Positions 46,658 to 56,959 of a stretch of DNA of 64,000 bases are shown here, piece by piece. The stretch lies in contig NZ_JAHXBN010000032.1 of the NCBI RefSeq assembly GCF_019924045.1, positions 62,001 through 126,000 on the forward strand, given 5' to 3'. The first letter of the stretch is position 1, and each line of letters begins with the position of its first letter. The notes under the pieces were generated by a model. That model was not told the DNA's origin. It ran no database searches and was given only the letters and a program-made list of their open reading frames with translations. The stretch is from Dyadobacter fermentans (GTDB lineage Bacteria > Bacteroidota > Bacteroidia > Cytophagales > Spirosomataceae). Both the position numbers and the translations under genes were made by a program.

Positions 46658-47889
46658 TATTTTTCCGCCCAAACGCCCGCCAAGCTGACGATAACGTCGA
46701 CCGCCTTCTCCATATCCTGCACCGACACCCATTCCAGTTTGGAGTGAAACGCGTGTTCGCCGGCGAAGATGTTCGGGCATGGCAGGCCCATGAATGAGAG
46801 CCGGGAGCCATCGGTACCGCCGCGGATGCTGCGTTGGATCGGGCTCAAACCGACCCGCTCCATAGCTGTCAATGCATTCTGGATTACTTCCGGGTGCTGA
46901 TCGAGTACCTCCTTCATATTCCGGTATTGCTCTTGGACCTTGAACTCGCCGGAAGAGTTAGGATATCCTTTAAGGACATCTTCCATCATACCTTTCAGCA
47001 ATGCCTCCTTCTCGTGCAGGCCCGCCACGGTAAAATCGCGAATGATAAAGCTCAAAACGGCTTTTTCCTGAATACCTTCCATTTGCACAGGGTGAATAAA
47101 ACCTTCCTTATCCTGCGTAGTTTCGGGCGAAAGGCGGTCTTTCGGCAGCCGTGCCAGTATTTCGGCAGCGATTTTCAATGCGTTTTCCAGCTTGCCGATC
47201 GCGTAACCCGGGTGCGTACTCACGCCGTGAATGGTAATTTTCACGCCGTCGGCTGAAAACGTCTCATCCTCCAAAGTACCAATCGCCTCGCCATCCACCG
47301 TATAGCCAAAATCGGCGCCCAGCTTTTGCAAATCTACTTTTTCAGTACCTCTTCCTACTTCCTCATCCGGCGTGAAAAGAATTTTGATATTGCCATGCTC
47401 AATCTGCGGATTAGCCAGCAAATGCTCGGCCGCTGCCATAATTTCGGCCACACCGGCTTTATTATCAGCTCCCAACAATGTGGTACCACTGGCAGTAACA
47501 ATATCATTTCCAATCTGCTGATCCAGGTCATGAAGCTCCCCTATTCGCAAAACCTGCGAATGATCATCCGGCAGGATGATGTCCGATCCATCCCAGTTCC
47601 GGTGAACGATCGGCTTTACATTTTCACCTGTGACGTCCGGCGACGTATCTACGTGCGAGCAGAAACAGATCACGGGAATATCCTTCTTGCCGGAATTCGA
47701 CGGGATGGTTGCGTACACGTACCCGTGCTCATCCACGTGCGCGTCCGCCACGCCCAACCCACGGAGCTCCTCTGCGAGCAGGTTACTCAGGTTGCGCTGC
47801 CTGGCAGTACTCGGGAATGTCTCCGAATTGGGGTCCGACTGCGTGTCGATTTGCACGTAACGCAGGAATCGTTCGAGAACAGAGCTCAT
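46657..47889 (-). CDS. pepT: Peptidase T (tripeptide aminopeptidase)
   Basis: A 410-residue M20 metallopeptidase that removes N-terminal residues from tripeptides. The two-zinc site is readable: CFCSHVDTSPD (His near 79, Asp near 81), LLGADNKAGVAEIM (bridging Asp near 142), TPDEEVGRGTEK (catalytic and metal Glu near 175) and ANGA-like VDGEAIGTLEDE. The dimerisation domain lies in about 205-310. The end GGTDGSRLSFMGLPCPNIFA supplies further ligands. Its TAG stop is the first base of the decamer array, so any 3' UTR consists of repeats. Confidence 0.96.
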   Translation of the reverse strand: MSSVLERFLRYVQIDTQSDPNSETFPSTARQRNLSNLLAEELRGLGVADAHVDEHGYVYATIPSNSGKKDIPVICFCSHVDTSPDVTGENVKPIVHRNWDGSDIILPDDHSQVLRIGELHDLDQQIGNDIVTASGTTLLGADNKAGVAEIMAAAEHLLANPQIEHGNIKILFTPDEEVGRGTEKVDLQKLGADFGYTVDGEAIGTLEDETFSADGVKITIHGVSTHPGYAIGKLENALKIAAEILARLPKDRLSPETTQDKEGFIHPVQMEGIQEKAVLSFIIRDFTVAGLHEKEALLKGMMEDVLKGYPNSSGEFKVQEQYRNMKEVLDQHPEVIQNALTAMERVGLSPIQRSIRGGTDGSRLSFMGLPCPNIFAGEHAFHSKLEWVSVQDMEKAVDVIVSLAGVWAEK

Positions 47890-47919
47890 AATGAGTCGAT
47901 TGAATTAAGAAAATATAAA

Positions 47920-48384
47920 TTAACCGATGATCGACGCCAGGTCGGCAGGCGAGTAATTGATATTCTTCAAAGTCTTATCGTCGGCGGTACGGTATACAAG
48001 ATATTTGCCATTATCTTCTTTGAAATAGCATTCGGTACCTTTTGCCTGGTAATGTGCAACCGTTGCTTCGGCTTCCTCTACAGAGTTGCAGGCTTTGGAC
48101 ATATTCGAGCGCTGCACTTCGTCGAACAACGTGCGGAACTTCTCGCCCAGCCCGAATTCCAGCACCGCTCCCGATAATACATATTGCAGGTCGCAAAGCG
48201 CGTCGGCCACCTCCACAATGTCCTTTTCGAGGATCGCAACTTCCAGCTCCTTCAACTCCTCGGCCAGCAGGGCCACGCGCAGGCGGCTTCTTTCTTCGGA
48301 GGGGATCGTCGGCGTTTCCAGGATCGGGTGTTTGAAAGTTCTGTGAAAATCCGCGACTTGATTAAGGCTATCCAGTTGTTGCAT
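47920..48384 (-). CDS. All-alpha NTP pyrophosphohydrolase-like protein
   Basis: A 154-residue protein of the PRA-PH/MazG-like superfamily (PF01503). Helical metal motifs are VALLAEELKELEVAILEKDI (E-x2-E pattern, near 42) and VEVADALCDLQYVLSGAVLE (E/D-x2-D, near 57-70), typical of all-alpha nucleotide pyrophosphatases. The C-terminal 60 residues (AKGTECYFKEDNGKYLVYRT) form an added beta segment found in the phosphoribosyl-ATP-diphosphatase-like Bacteroidota group. A house-cleaning role on odd nucleotides is plausible but unproven. It lies between pepT and marC on the same strand; co-transcription with pepT (30 bp gap) is likely. Confidence 0.82.
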   Translation of the reverse strand: MQQLDSLNQVADFHRTFKHPILETPTIPSEERSRLRVALLAEELKELEVAILEKDIVEVADALCDLQYVLSGAVLEFGLGEKFRTLFDEVQRSNMSKACNSVEEAEATVAHYQAKGTECYFKEDNGKYLVYRTADDKTLKNINYSPADLASIIG

Positions 48385-48440
48385 TGTGATATGGTTTTAA
48401 AAATTTGTCTTGATATAAAAAGCGGCTATCGGGGCGCCAC

Positions 48441-49010
48441 TTACATCGAAAGGTTGGTTTTGAACAATTTAATGGAGATTGCCAGCAGGATAATACCGAA
48501 AACCTTCCGGAGAATATCCGTACCGCCCTGCCCCAGCTTCCGTTCCAGCCAGTTCGATGATTTTAATACGAGGTAAATAAAAAAGAGGTTCAGCACGATG
48601 CCTACCAAAATATTCTGAATCTGGTACGTTGAACGAAGCGACAGCAACGTAGTCATCGTGGCCGCACCGGCAATCATCGGGAATGCGATCGGCACGATGG
48701 ACGCCACGCCCACATCGATATTGCCGTGTTTGAAAATATCACGTCCCAGGATCATTTCCAGTCCAAGCAGGAACAGGATAATGGCCCCTGCAATGGCGAA
48801 TGAAGCAATATCGACGCCGAAGAGGCTCAGCAACCTTTCTCCCAGAAACAGGAATATCACCATGATCGCCCCGGCTACGATGGTCGTTTTCTCAGACTCT
48901 ATCTTACCGAGCTTCCGCCGGAAATCAACGATAATCGGCAATGAACCAAGCACATCGATCACCGAAAAGAGGATCAGCGTGACGGAAATGATTTCCTTGA
49001 AATTGAACAT
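48441..49010 (-). CDS. MarC family integral membrane protein
   Basis: A 189-residue membrane protein with six predicted helices. Family marks are FKEIISVTLILFSVIDVLGS at the start, FSLFGVD-like LLSLFGVDIASFAIAGAIIL and IVPIAFPMIAGAATMTTLLS in the middle. It is a UPF0056/MarC protein; despite the name the family is not shown to affect antibiotic resistance and its function is unknown. The start at 49010 (MFNFKEII) removes an unlikely hydrophilic extension. Confidence 0.9.
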   Translation of the reverse strand: MFNFKEIISVTLILFSVIDVLGSLPIIVDFRRKLGKIESEKTTIVAGAIMVIFLFLGERLLSLFGVDIASFAIAGAIILFLLGLEMILGRDIFKHGNIDVGVASIVPIAFPMIAGAATMTTLLSLRSTYQIQNILVGIVLNLFFIYLVLKSSNWLERKLGQGGTDILRKVFGIILLAISIKLFKTNLSM

Positions 49011-49105
49011 GGGCTTACACTTTGGGGCGTTTTGATCCCGCAAAGTTGCTCAAAACCGACTGCTTACACAACCTTAAAAACCGATCATCGTGAAAATAAC
49101 GGTGG

Positions 49106-49819
49106 CTAGGAAGCGCTTCCCGGCAGGAAGTTCAGGAATGTATTGAACTGCTTTTTGTACTTCTCCTCGTCGATTTTGTAAAAGAATGCACCCTTTTTGG
49201 AATAGCCCTTCTGCTTTTCGTCCAGCTTGATCAACAAATTGGTTGACAACAATTTACGGCTAAAATTCCGCTTATCGAGCTCCGTCCCGAAAATCGCTTC
49301 ATAAAGTTTTTGTAGCTGCGGAATCGTGAATTTTTCCGGCAGCAATTCAAAGCCGATCGGGTGCTGCGAGGCCTTGTAGCGCAAATGCTGGATCGCCATA
49401 TCGACCATCATACCGTGGTCAAACAGCAATTTGGGTAATTCCTGCATGGAGAACCACTGTGCTTCGTAGTTTTTGGAGATCTTATGGTCGTAATCCTCAA
49501 CATTAATCAGTGCGAAATAGGCAACCGACACCGTGCGCTCCACCGGGTCGCGGTGAGGACTTCCAAAAGTGTGCAGTTGTTCGAGGTAAATGTCTGTCAG
49601 GTTGGTCAATTCGAAAAGAATGCGGGACGAGGCACCTTCGAGGCTTTCGTCGGGCTGCACCCAACCGCCCATCAGCGACCAGGTGTGGTGCTCGTCTTCA
49701 ATGCCCCTTTTAACCAGCAACAGTTTCAGCTCTTCGCCATCAAAACCAAAAATTATCGAATCCAGCGCGACCAGACATTTGGTCTGGGCCTGGTATTGCT
49801 TTAAAATATCTAATCGCAC
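49106..49819 (-). CDS. Nudix-domain transcriptional regulator (NrtR/AraR-like)
   Basis: A 237-residue protein. The Nudix fold (about 10-150) contains SLMGGWVQPDESLEGASSRI followed by LFELTNLTD at the place of the Nudix box. The box consensus G-x5-E-x7-REUxEExGU is degraded: the first Glu after Arg is Ile and the catalytic Glu pair reads E-L. Hydrolysis is therefore unlikely. A winged helix follows (about 155-237: FTIPQLQKLYEAIFGTELDK, NFSRKLLSTNLLIKLDEKQK). This matches NrtR/AraR-type regulators, where the Nudix domain senses an ADP-ribose or sugar ligand. No sugar operon is adjacent, so the ligand is unknown. Confidence 0.88.
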   Translation of the reverse strand: MRLDILKQYQAQTKCLVALDSIIFGFDGEELKLLLVKRGIEDEHHTWSLMGGWVQPDESLEGASSRILFELTNLTDIYLEQLHTFGSPHRDPVERTVSVAYFALINVEDYDHKISKNYEAQWFSMQELPKLLFDHGMMVDMAIQHLRYKASQHPIGFELLPEKFTIPQLQKLYEAIFGTELDKRNFSRKLLSTNLLIKLDEKQKGYSKKGAFFYKIDEEKYKKQFNTFLNFLPGSAS

Positions 49820-49880
49820 AACTAGTAAGTCGCAGGTGAGTGGATTTGTTTTTAGTTATAAATACAAGGAGGGCCATTTA

Positions 49881-50951
49881 CTACTCATTCTGTCCATTTG
49901 GGGCCATTTTAACCAAAAATGCCTTCAATATCGCTATTTCCTCATCGGTGATCGCCGGGAAGTTCGCAATGCGGAAACTGGTATCCTTTTCTCTGCCGTA
50001 GCCGTTGCCCAGCGTAATCCCTTCCTTTTGGGCCGCATTTTTAAGGAATGCAATGCGCTCTTTCTCTGCACGAACGGCGATGACCGTATCCGACCGCACG
50101 GCCGTATTTTCCACCACCAGTTCATAACCGTTTTCGAGCAGGAATGTGTACCAGCCATGCGCACGCTGGCGCGTCTGCGCATCCACCTCTTCGATCGCCG
50201 GCACCTGCTGCATAACCTTCCCGAGCAGGTAAATGCCGAGAATGTTCGGTGTAAATGGGGTTTGAAACTTCAAAAAGTTGTCGCGGATAAACAGCAGGCT
50301 ATTGTAATGTTTCCGCTCGCCAACCTGTATCGCACGCTCGATGGCTTTGGGCGAAACGATCATCACCGCCAGGCCCGCCGGTAAGCCAAAGCATTTCTGT
50401 ACCGAGGCGTACCAGATATCGGCATTCTCCCAGGGCAAAATCACGCCCGCCATAGCAGAAGTAGCATCGACGGCAATGAGGTTATCGACCTTTTTACGAA
50501 TATCGAGCAAAAACCCCTCCGGAATTTTGGTGCCATTCGAAGTTTCATTGTAGGTCACGCAGATCAGCTCATTACGCGAAAACACGGCAGAACGGTCCAT
50601 GAGCAGTGTTTCGTTCAATCCGAACGCCGCATCGCTGGCGCGGTGCGAAATGCGGTGGGTATATTCCATCCATTTCTCTCCGAATGCGCCATTGTATATA
50701 TGCAGGCTGGAATCGATCAACAGCGATTGGGCAATGATTTCCCAGCATTCCGTCGCCGACGACACGAAATAAACCTCATAGCCTGCCGGAACATCCAACT
50801 TGGCTTTGAGATCCGCGATGGTCTGTTCCAGTAAATGCATGAAACCCGAACTACGGTGATTGGAGCTGATCAATCCGCTGGCGAATGCTTCGGAAATATA
50901 TTGTTCGACCTGAGGATAAACCTTACTAGGCCCTGGGTAAAACGTGATCAT
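49881..50951 (-). CDS. Class V aminotransferase (phosphoserine aminotransferase-like)
   Basis: A 356-residue PLP enzyme. The start MITFYPGPSKVYPQVEQYIS resembles SerC and alanine-glyoxylate aminotransferases. The cofactor regions are FVSSATECWEII (near 68), AVDATSAMAGV (Asp that contacts the PLP ring, near 178) and SVQKCFGLPAGLAVM (Schiff-base Lys, near 203). The substrate pocket is not decisive. Phosphoserine aminotransferase is a reasonable guess, but typical SerC motifs are only partly visible. It is monocistronic, divergent from nothing nearby, and preceded upstream by the dapA terminator. Confidence 0.82.
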   Translation of the reverse strand: MITFYPGPSKVYPQVEQYISEAFASGLISSNHRSSGFMHLLEQTIADLKAKLDVPAGYEVYFVSSATECWEIIAQSLLIDSSLHIYNGAFGEKWMEYTHRISHRASDAAFGLNETLLMDRSAVFSRNELICVTYNETSNGTKIPEGFLLDIRKKVDNLIAVDATSAMAGVILPWENADIWYASVQKCFGLPAGLAVMIVSPKAIERAIQVGERKHYNSLLFIRDNFLKFQTPFTPNILGIYLLGKVMQQVPAIEEVDAQTRQRAHGWYTFLLENGYELVVENTAVRSDTVIAVRAEKERIAFLKNAAQKEGITLGNGYGREKDTSFRIANFPAITDEEIAILKAFLVKMAPNGQNE

Positions 50952-50979
50952 AGCATTTCGTTTTTGATTTAAACAAAAA

Positions 50980-51016
50980 CATCACAGGCCGGAATTAAAT
51001 CCCCAAACCTGTGATG
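50980..51016 (-). terminator. Intrinsic terminator of dapA
   Basis: A 9-bp stem CATCACAGG/CCTGTGATG (50980-50988 with 51008-51016) followed on the minus strand by TTTTTG. It lies after the decamer array, so the array is inside the dapA transcript. Confidence 0.85.
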
Positions 51017-51047
51017 TCTGAAATATAAATTAGAAGTCGCAAACCAA

Positions 51048-51110
51048 TGTCAACACCAGACTAGCTCTGACTACAAATGACTAATCTGACTACACTTGCC
51101 AAAACCTGAC
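51048..51110 (-). repeat. GTCA decamer array in the dapA 3' UTR
   Basis: On the minus strand units GTCAGGTTTT, GGCAAGTGTA, GTCAGATTA, GTCATTTGTA, GTCAGAGCTA and GTCTGGTGTT follow each other, with a last, weaker unit. Plus-strand cores start at 51058, 51068, 51078, 51087, 51097 and 51107 (spacing 10, 10, 9, 10, 10). It has the same consensus and the same orientation to the upstream gene as the array after pepT. It lies between the dapA stop and its terminator. Confidence 0.8.
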
Positions 51111-51117
51111 TGCACTA

Positions 51118-52008
51118 TCACATAAACCCTTCCCGTACCATCGCCTTTTCCAGCTTTTCGCCCAGCTCTTTTGAAGCTTTCAGCAATGGTAGGCGTACGT
51201 CCGAGCTGCAAATACCTTTGATTTCGAGGCATTTCTTGATCCCTACAGGATTTGATTCAATGTACAGCAATGTATCAAATTCCAGGAATGCGAGCTGCAA
51301 TTTGGCAGCGTCTTTGAAACGACCTTCGAGCGCAGCCCAGGTCAGATCGTGGAATTCTTTCGGGAATGCGTTGGCAATCACCGAAATAACGCCATGCCAG
51401 CCTACACTTACCATCGTCGTTACCAAGTTATCGTCACCCGAAAGCAGCAAAAAATCTTCCGGTGCACGGGCAGCGAGCTCCATGCTTTGTTCGATGCTGC
51501 CGCCTGCATCCTTGATACCAATGATATTGGGATGTGCCGCCAGTTTCACGATCGTATCGGCCTTCATGTTAATTACCGTGCGGCCGGGCACGTTGTACAA
51601 AAGAACCGGCACCGGCGAAGCGTCGGCAATCGCAGTAAAATGAGCGATAATGCCTTCCTGCGTCGGCTTATTATAGTAGGGGCAAACCGAAAGGATCGCA
51701 TCCACACCTGTGAAGTCCGTTTCCTTAATCGTGTTCAGTACCTCCTGGGTATTATTGCTTCCGATGCCGTAAACGATGGGCAGCTTCTTGTAATTGTTCT
51801 TTATAGTAAATGCCAGGATGTCACGCTTTTCCTTGGAAGTAACCGTCGGCGACTCACCAGTTGTTCCTTGTACTACGAGGTAGTCCGTACCACCTTCCGT
51901 CACCAGGTCGATCAGTCTTTTCAGACCCGGATAATCAATCTCATTCTGTTCATCAAAAGGTGTGATCAGCGCGGCCCCTACCCCTTTGAAACGTTGGTCC
52001 AATGGCAT
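51118..52008 (-). CDS. dapA: 4-hydroxy-tetrahydrodipicolinate synthase
   Basis: A 296-residue TIM-barrel aldolase that condenses pyruvate with aspartate semialdehyde in the lysine/diaminopimelate pathway. The Schiff-base lysine is K166 in IIGIKDAGGS. The catalytic Tyr is Y138 in LLYNVPGRT, with R143 binding the substrate carboxylate, and the GTTGESPT pyruvate loop is at 48-55. Length and ends are normal. It is closed by a 3' UTR with a decamer array and then a strong terminator. It starts 65 bp downstream of the ligA stop on the same strand. Confidence 0.97.
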   Translation of the reverse strand: MPLDQRFKGVGAALITPFDEQNEIDYPGLKRLIDLVTEGGTDYLVVQGTTGESPTVTSKEKRDILAFTIKNNYKKLPIVYGIGSNNTQEVLNTIKETDFTGVDAILSVCPYYNKPTQEGIIAHFTAIADASPVPVLLYNVPGRTVINMKADTIVKLAAHPNIIGIKDAGGSIEQSMELAARAPEDFLLLSGDDNLVTTMVSVGWHGVISVIANAFPKEFHDLTWAALEGRFKDAAKLQLAFLEFDTLLYIESNPVGIKKCLEIKGICSSDVRLPLLKASKELGEKLEKAMVREGFM

Positions 52009-52073
52009 TATTTACTTATATAATTGTTAGATTTTAAAACACAAAGTTAGCCTTCCGGGGCTATATTCTTTAC

Positions 52074-54284
<2,211 letters not shown>

Positions 54285-54340
54285 TCACACGCTCAGTATG
54301 TCACACATTTTTTGTATTTTCGTTCAAAACGGCAAAGCTT

Positions 54341-54865
54341 ATGAAAACCCTGGAACCGACCATTCACTACAATCCGGATCTGACGCAGATTATAAACGGG
54401 GAGGAAGTGATGTCGCCTAGCCCGAAAATGCCCCATCAATCAGCTTCGGGAGAGCTTGTTTTTCTCTTAACAAGCTATGTAAAAACACACCGTCTCGGTC
54501 GTATTTTTACCGCTCCCTTCGACGTGATTTTAGAACAGGACTTCAATCGCCTGCAACCCGACATCTTTTTTGTATCCAATGCCAACCGCGACATTATGCA
54601 GGACTGGATTCGCGGTGTGCCTGATCTGGTTATCGAAATCGTGTCGCCAAGCTCCAAAAAGCTGGACACGGTCGTCAAAAAGAGCGTTTACGAAACCTAC
54701 GGTGTTCCCGAATGCTGGATCGTGTTTCCGGAGAAGATATGCATTGAAGTCTACACGCTGGTCGATGAGCGCTACACATTACTCGGATCGTACGCCGGTG
54801 AAGAGCACGTGAGATCACAAGTACTTAAAGGACTTTCATTTCCCGTGAATGTGATCAATGAATAA
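54341..54865 (+). CDS. Uma2 family protein (PD-(D/E)xK nuclease fold), copy 2
   Basis: A 174-residue Uma2/DUF820 protein with canonical active-site spacing. LQPDIFFVSNANRDI gives the Asp (near 78), LVIEIVSPSSKKLDTVVKKS gives E-x-V-S-P-S and the Asp/Lys pair (near 103-115), and YETYGVPECWIVFPE is the closing strand. It is more typical than the copy at 40976. A candidate -7 box (TATTTTCG, variant of TAnnTTTG) lies about 25 bp upstream. The function of the family is not established; it stands between ligA (divergent) and rpe. Confidence 0.88.
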   Translation: MKTLEPTIHYNPDLTQIINGEEVMSPSPKMPHQSASGELVFLLTSYVKTHRLGRIFTAPFDVILEQDFNRLQPDIFFVSNANRDIMQDWIRGVPDLVIEIVSPSSKKLDTVVKKSVYETYGVPECWIVFPEKICIEVYTLVDERYTLLGSYAGEEHVRSQVLKGLSFPVNVINE

Positions 54866-54926
54866 CCCGCATTGCCCATAATTTCACTAATTTCGGCCTC
54901 ATTAATCATTACTAGCTTCTGATTTC

Positions 54927-55574
54927 ATGGCTGAAATTGCCCCTTCCATACTGGCCGCGGATTTTGCAAACCTGCAACGCGACGTCGAAATGATCAACAG
55001 CAGTTCCGCAGGTTACATCCACGTTGATATCATGGACGGTATGTTCGTCCCCAACATTTCATTCGGGCTTCCTGTTTGCGAGGCCATTCACCGGCATGCC
55101 CAAAAGCCGCTGGATGTGCATTTAATGATCGAACAACCCGACCGTTACCTCGAAGCGTTCCGAAATGCGGGCGCATCCGGGCTTACCGTACATTATGAGG
55201 CTTGCCCGCATTTACACCGCACGATCCAACATATTAAAGAGCTTGGCGCGGAACCGGGCGTGGCCCTCAATCCCCATACGCCGGTGGAAGTTCTGAGCGA
55301 GATTATGGGCGATGTTTCGCTCATCCTGATCATGTCGGTGAACCCAGGGTTTGGAGGCCAGAAATTCATTGAAAATACCTACCGGAAAATTGCGGCCCTG
55401 GATGGCTACCGCAAAAAATTCGGCTACAATTTCAAGATAGAAGTCGATGGCGGCGTTAACCTCAATAATGCACCCAGGCTTGTGCGCGAAGGCGTGGATA
55501 TCCTCGTAGCAGGCAGCTTTGTTTTTACCTCGCCCGACCCCGTGCAAACGATCGCTGAGCTGGGAAATAGCTAG
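54927..55574 (+). CDS. rpe: Ribulose-phosphate 3-epimerase
   Basis: A 215-residue TIM barrel that interconverts ribulose-5-phosphate and xylulose-5-phosphate. The metal and catalytic residues are in APSILAADFANLQRDVEMI (Ser/Asp region), YIHVDIMDGMFVPNISFG (Asp near 34, with the His of HVD), LDVHLMIEQPDRY (His near 67), MSVNPGFGGQKF (phosphate loop) and IEVDGGVNLNNAP (catalytic Asp near 178). It links to the transketolase genes 6 kb further on only by pathway, not by operon. Length is normal. Confidence 0.96.
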   Translation: MAEIAPSILAADFANLQRDVEMINSSSAGYIHVDIMDGMFVPNISFGLPVCEAIHRHAQKPLDVHLMIEQPDRYLEAFRNAGASGLTVHYEACPHLHRTIQHIKELGAEPGVALNPHTPVEVLSEIMGDVSLILIMSVNPGFGGQKFIENTYRKIAALDGYRKKFGYNFKIEVDGGVNLNNAPRLVREGVDILVAGSFVFTSPDPVQTIAELGNS

Positions 55575-55593
55575 CATCCATTGAGCTGACACC

Positions 55594-56889
55594 ATGAATG
55601 TTTCCAAATCACTGGCCGCCAAATCGCTGGTCGGACTTCTATGGGCTTGCCTGCTTTCGCTGGGATTTGTATTTCATAAAGAGGATCAGGCACCGCCCAA
55701 GTTCCCGTTGAAAATCAGCCCGAACGGCAGACACATTACGGATAACCACGGAACACCGTTTCTGATGGTCGCCGATGTGGCATGGCAGATGCTGCGCAGG
55801 CTAAGCTACGCCGAGGCGGTGCAGTACATGGATATCCGGAAGTCACAGTCGTTCAACACATTTCTCGTGCATTTGCTTCCCGCATTGCCCAACCAGCGGA
55901 ATTTCAACAAGGTCTCGCCGTTTCTCGACAATAGCGATCTGACGAAACCTAATAAAGCCTACTTTGATTACCTCGAAAAGATCGTCATCGCAGCCAGAGA
56001 GCGGAACCTGGTAGTGGGGATTGTAGTGTCCCGGCAGAGCTGGAACACGGTTTTCGATACACAAAAGGAAGATGTGTGGAAAAGTTACGGCGCTTATGTG
56101 GGAAAGCATTTTGCCAAATACTCCAATATTATCTGGATTGTCAGTGAAGAGGAATATCAGAGCGCTTCACAATTCAAAGCTATTTCGGAAGGCATCCGTG
56201 CCGAATCCGACGGGCAGATCGTGGCGTCGCTCAATACCTGCTCGCCCACGAGCGTGAACGACAATTCCCCCAACCATTCGGATCTCAAATTCATTATTCC
56301 CGACTCCACGGTGACTCCGGCCGAATATGCCACCTTGGCCAACTGGCAGAAAAATTCGGCCGAGGCTGCATTACGGCCATTCCTGATCGCCAATTCGGAG
56401 TTTCCCAAAGAAATTACCGACCAGTCGACACTCATCCGCAACCAGGCGTACCAGTCCATTCTCAGCTCAGCGGCGGGTTTCTGCCATATGAGTACGATTA
56501 AGAACTTCAACCCTACCTGGAAAGTCAACATCACAAAGGACGGCGCCGAGTATATTCACCAACTCGTCAAAATCCTCAAAGGCATTCCGTGGGAATATAT
56601 GCAGCCGGATACGCCCGATTTGCTGGTGGATTCACTGGATAAGGCCGAAATAGGCATCGTTTCGCTTTCCAACAAAAAGATGGCGATGCTTTACATTCCC
56701 ACCTCGCGACCTGTGCGCCTGGATCTCAAACATCTGGAAGGAAGCCAGTTTGGCGCGGTTTGGTACAGCCCCCGCACGGGCAAAAGATGGAACGGGAAGG
56801 ATCTGAAACTGGACGAGGAGGCGATCGTTCAGCCGCCCGAACTACAACCGGAATGGGACTGGATACTCCTCATTGGTGCCAAGCAGTAA
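55594..56889 (+). CDS. DUF4038 glycoside hydrolase (GH140 apiosidase-like)
   Basis: A 431-residue exported enzyme (hydrophobic signal LVGLLWACLLSLGFVF, no clear lipobox). The TIM-barrel DUF4038 domain shows FLMVADVAWQMLRRLSYAEA, YMDIRKSQSFNTFLVHLLPA, NIIWIVSEEEYQ (likely acid region) and IANSEFPKEITDQSTLIRNQ. A C-terminal beta domain (about 355-431: MAMLYIPTSRPVRLDLKHLE, GAVWYSPRTGKRW) is the putative collagen-binding-like module. The best-known members (GH140) release apiose from rhamnogalacturonan II. The substrate here is inferred only; no pectin utilisation genes are adjacent. It follows rpe by 19 bp, so read-through is possible. Confidence 0.82.
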   Translation: MNVSKSLAAKSLVGLLWACLLSLGFVFHKEDQAPPKFPLKISPNGRHITDNHGTPFLMVADVAWQMLRRLSYAEAVQYMDIRKSQSFNTFLVHLLPALPNQRNFNKVSPFLDNSDLTKPNKAYFDYLEKIVIAARERNLVVGIVVSRQSWNTVFDTQKEDVWKSYGAYVGKHFAKYSNIIWIVSEEEYQSASQFKAISEGIRAESDGQIVASLNTCSPTSVNDNSPNHSDLKFIIPDSTVTPAEYATLANWQKNSAEAALRPFLIANSEFPKEITDQSTLIRNQAYQSILSSAAGFCHMSTIKNFNPTWKVNITKDGAEYIHQLVKILKGIPWEYMQPDTPDLLVDSLDKAEIGIVSLSNKKMAMLYIPTSRPVRLDLKHLEGSQFGAVWYSPRTGKRWNGKDLKLDEEAIVQPPELQPEWDWILLIGAKQ

Positions 56890-56959
56890 GTTTGGCTTTT
56901 TTTTGTATTATTAATATATTACCAGATATAGAATAGCCCGGCCGGTATCTGATCACCCC

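Noticed and set aside
47326..48177. 283-codon plus-strand frame across pepT and the NTP pyrophosphohydrolase gene
   Set aside because: It spans two convincing minus-strand genes and their gap; its Arg/His/Val-rich sequence is typical of antisense reading.
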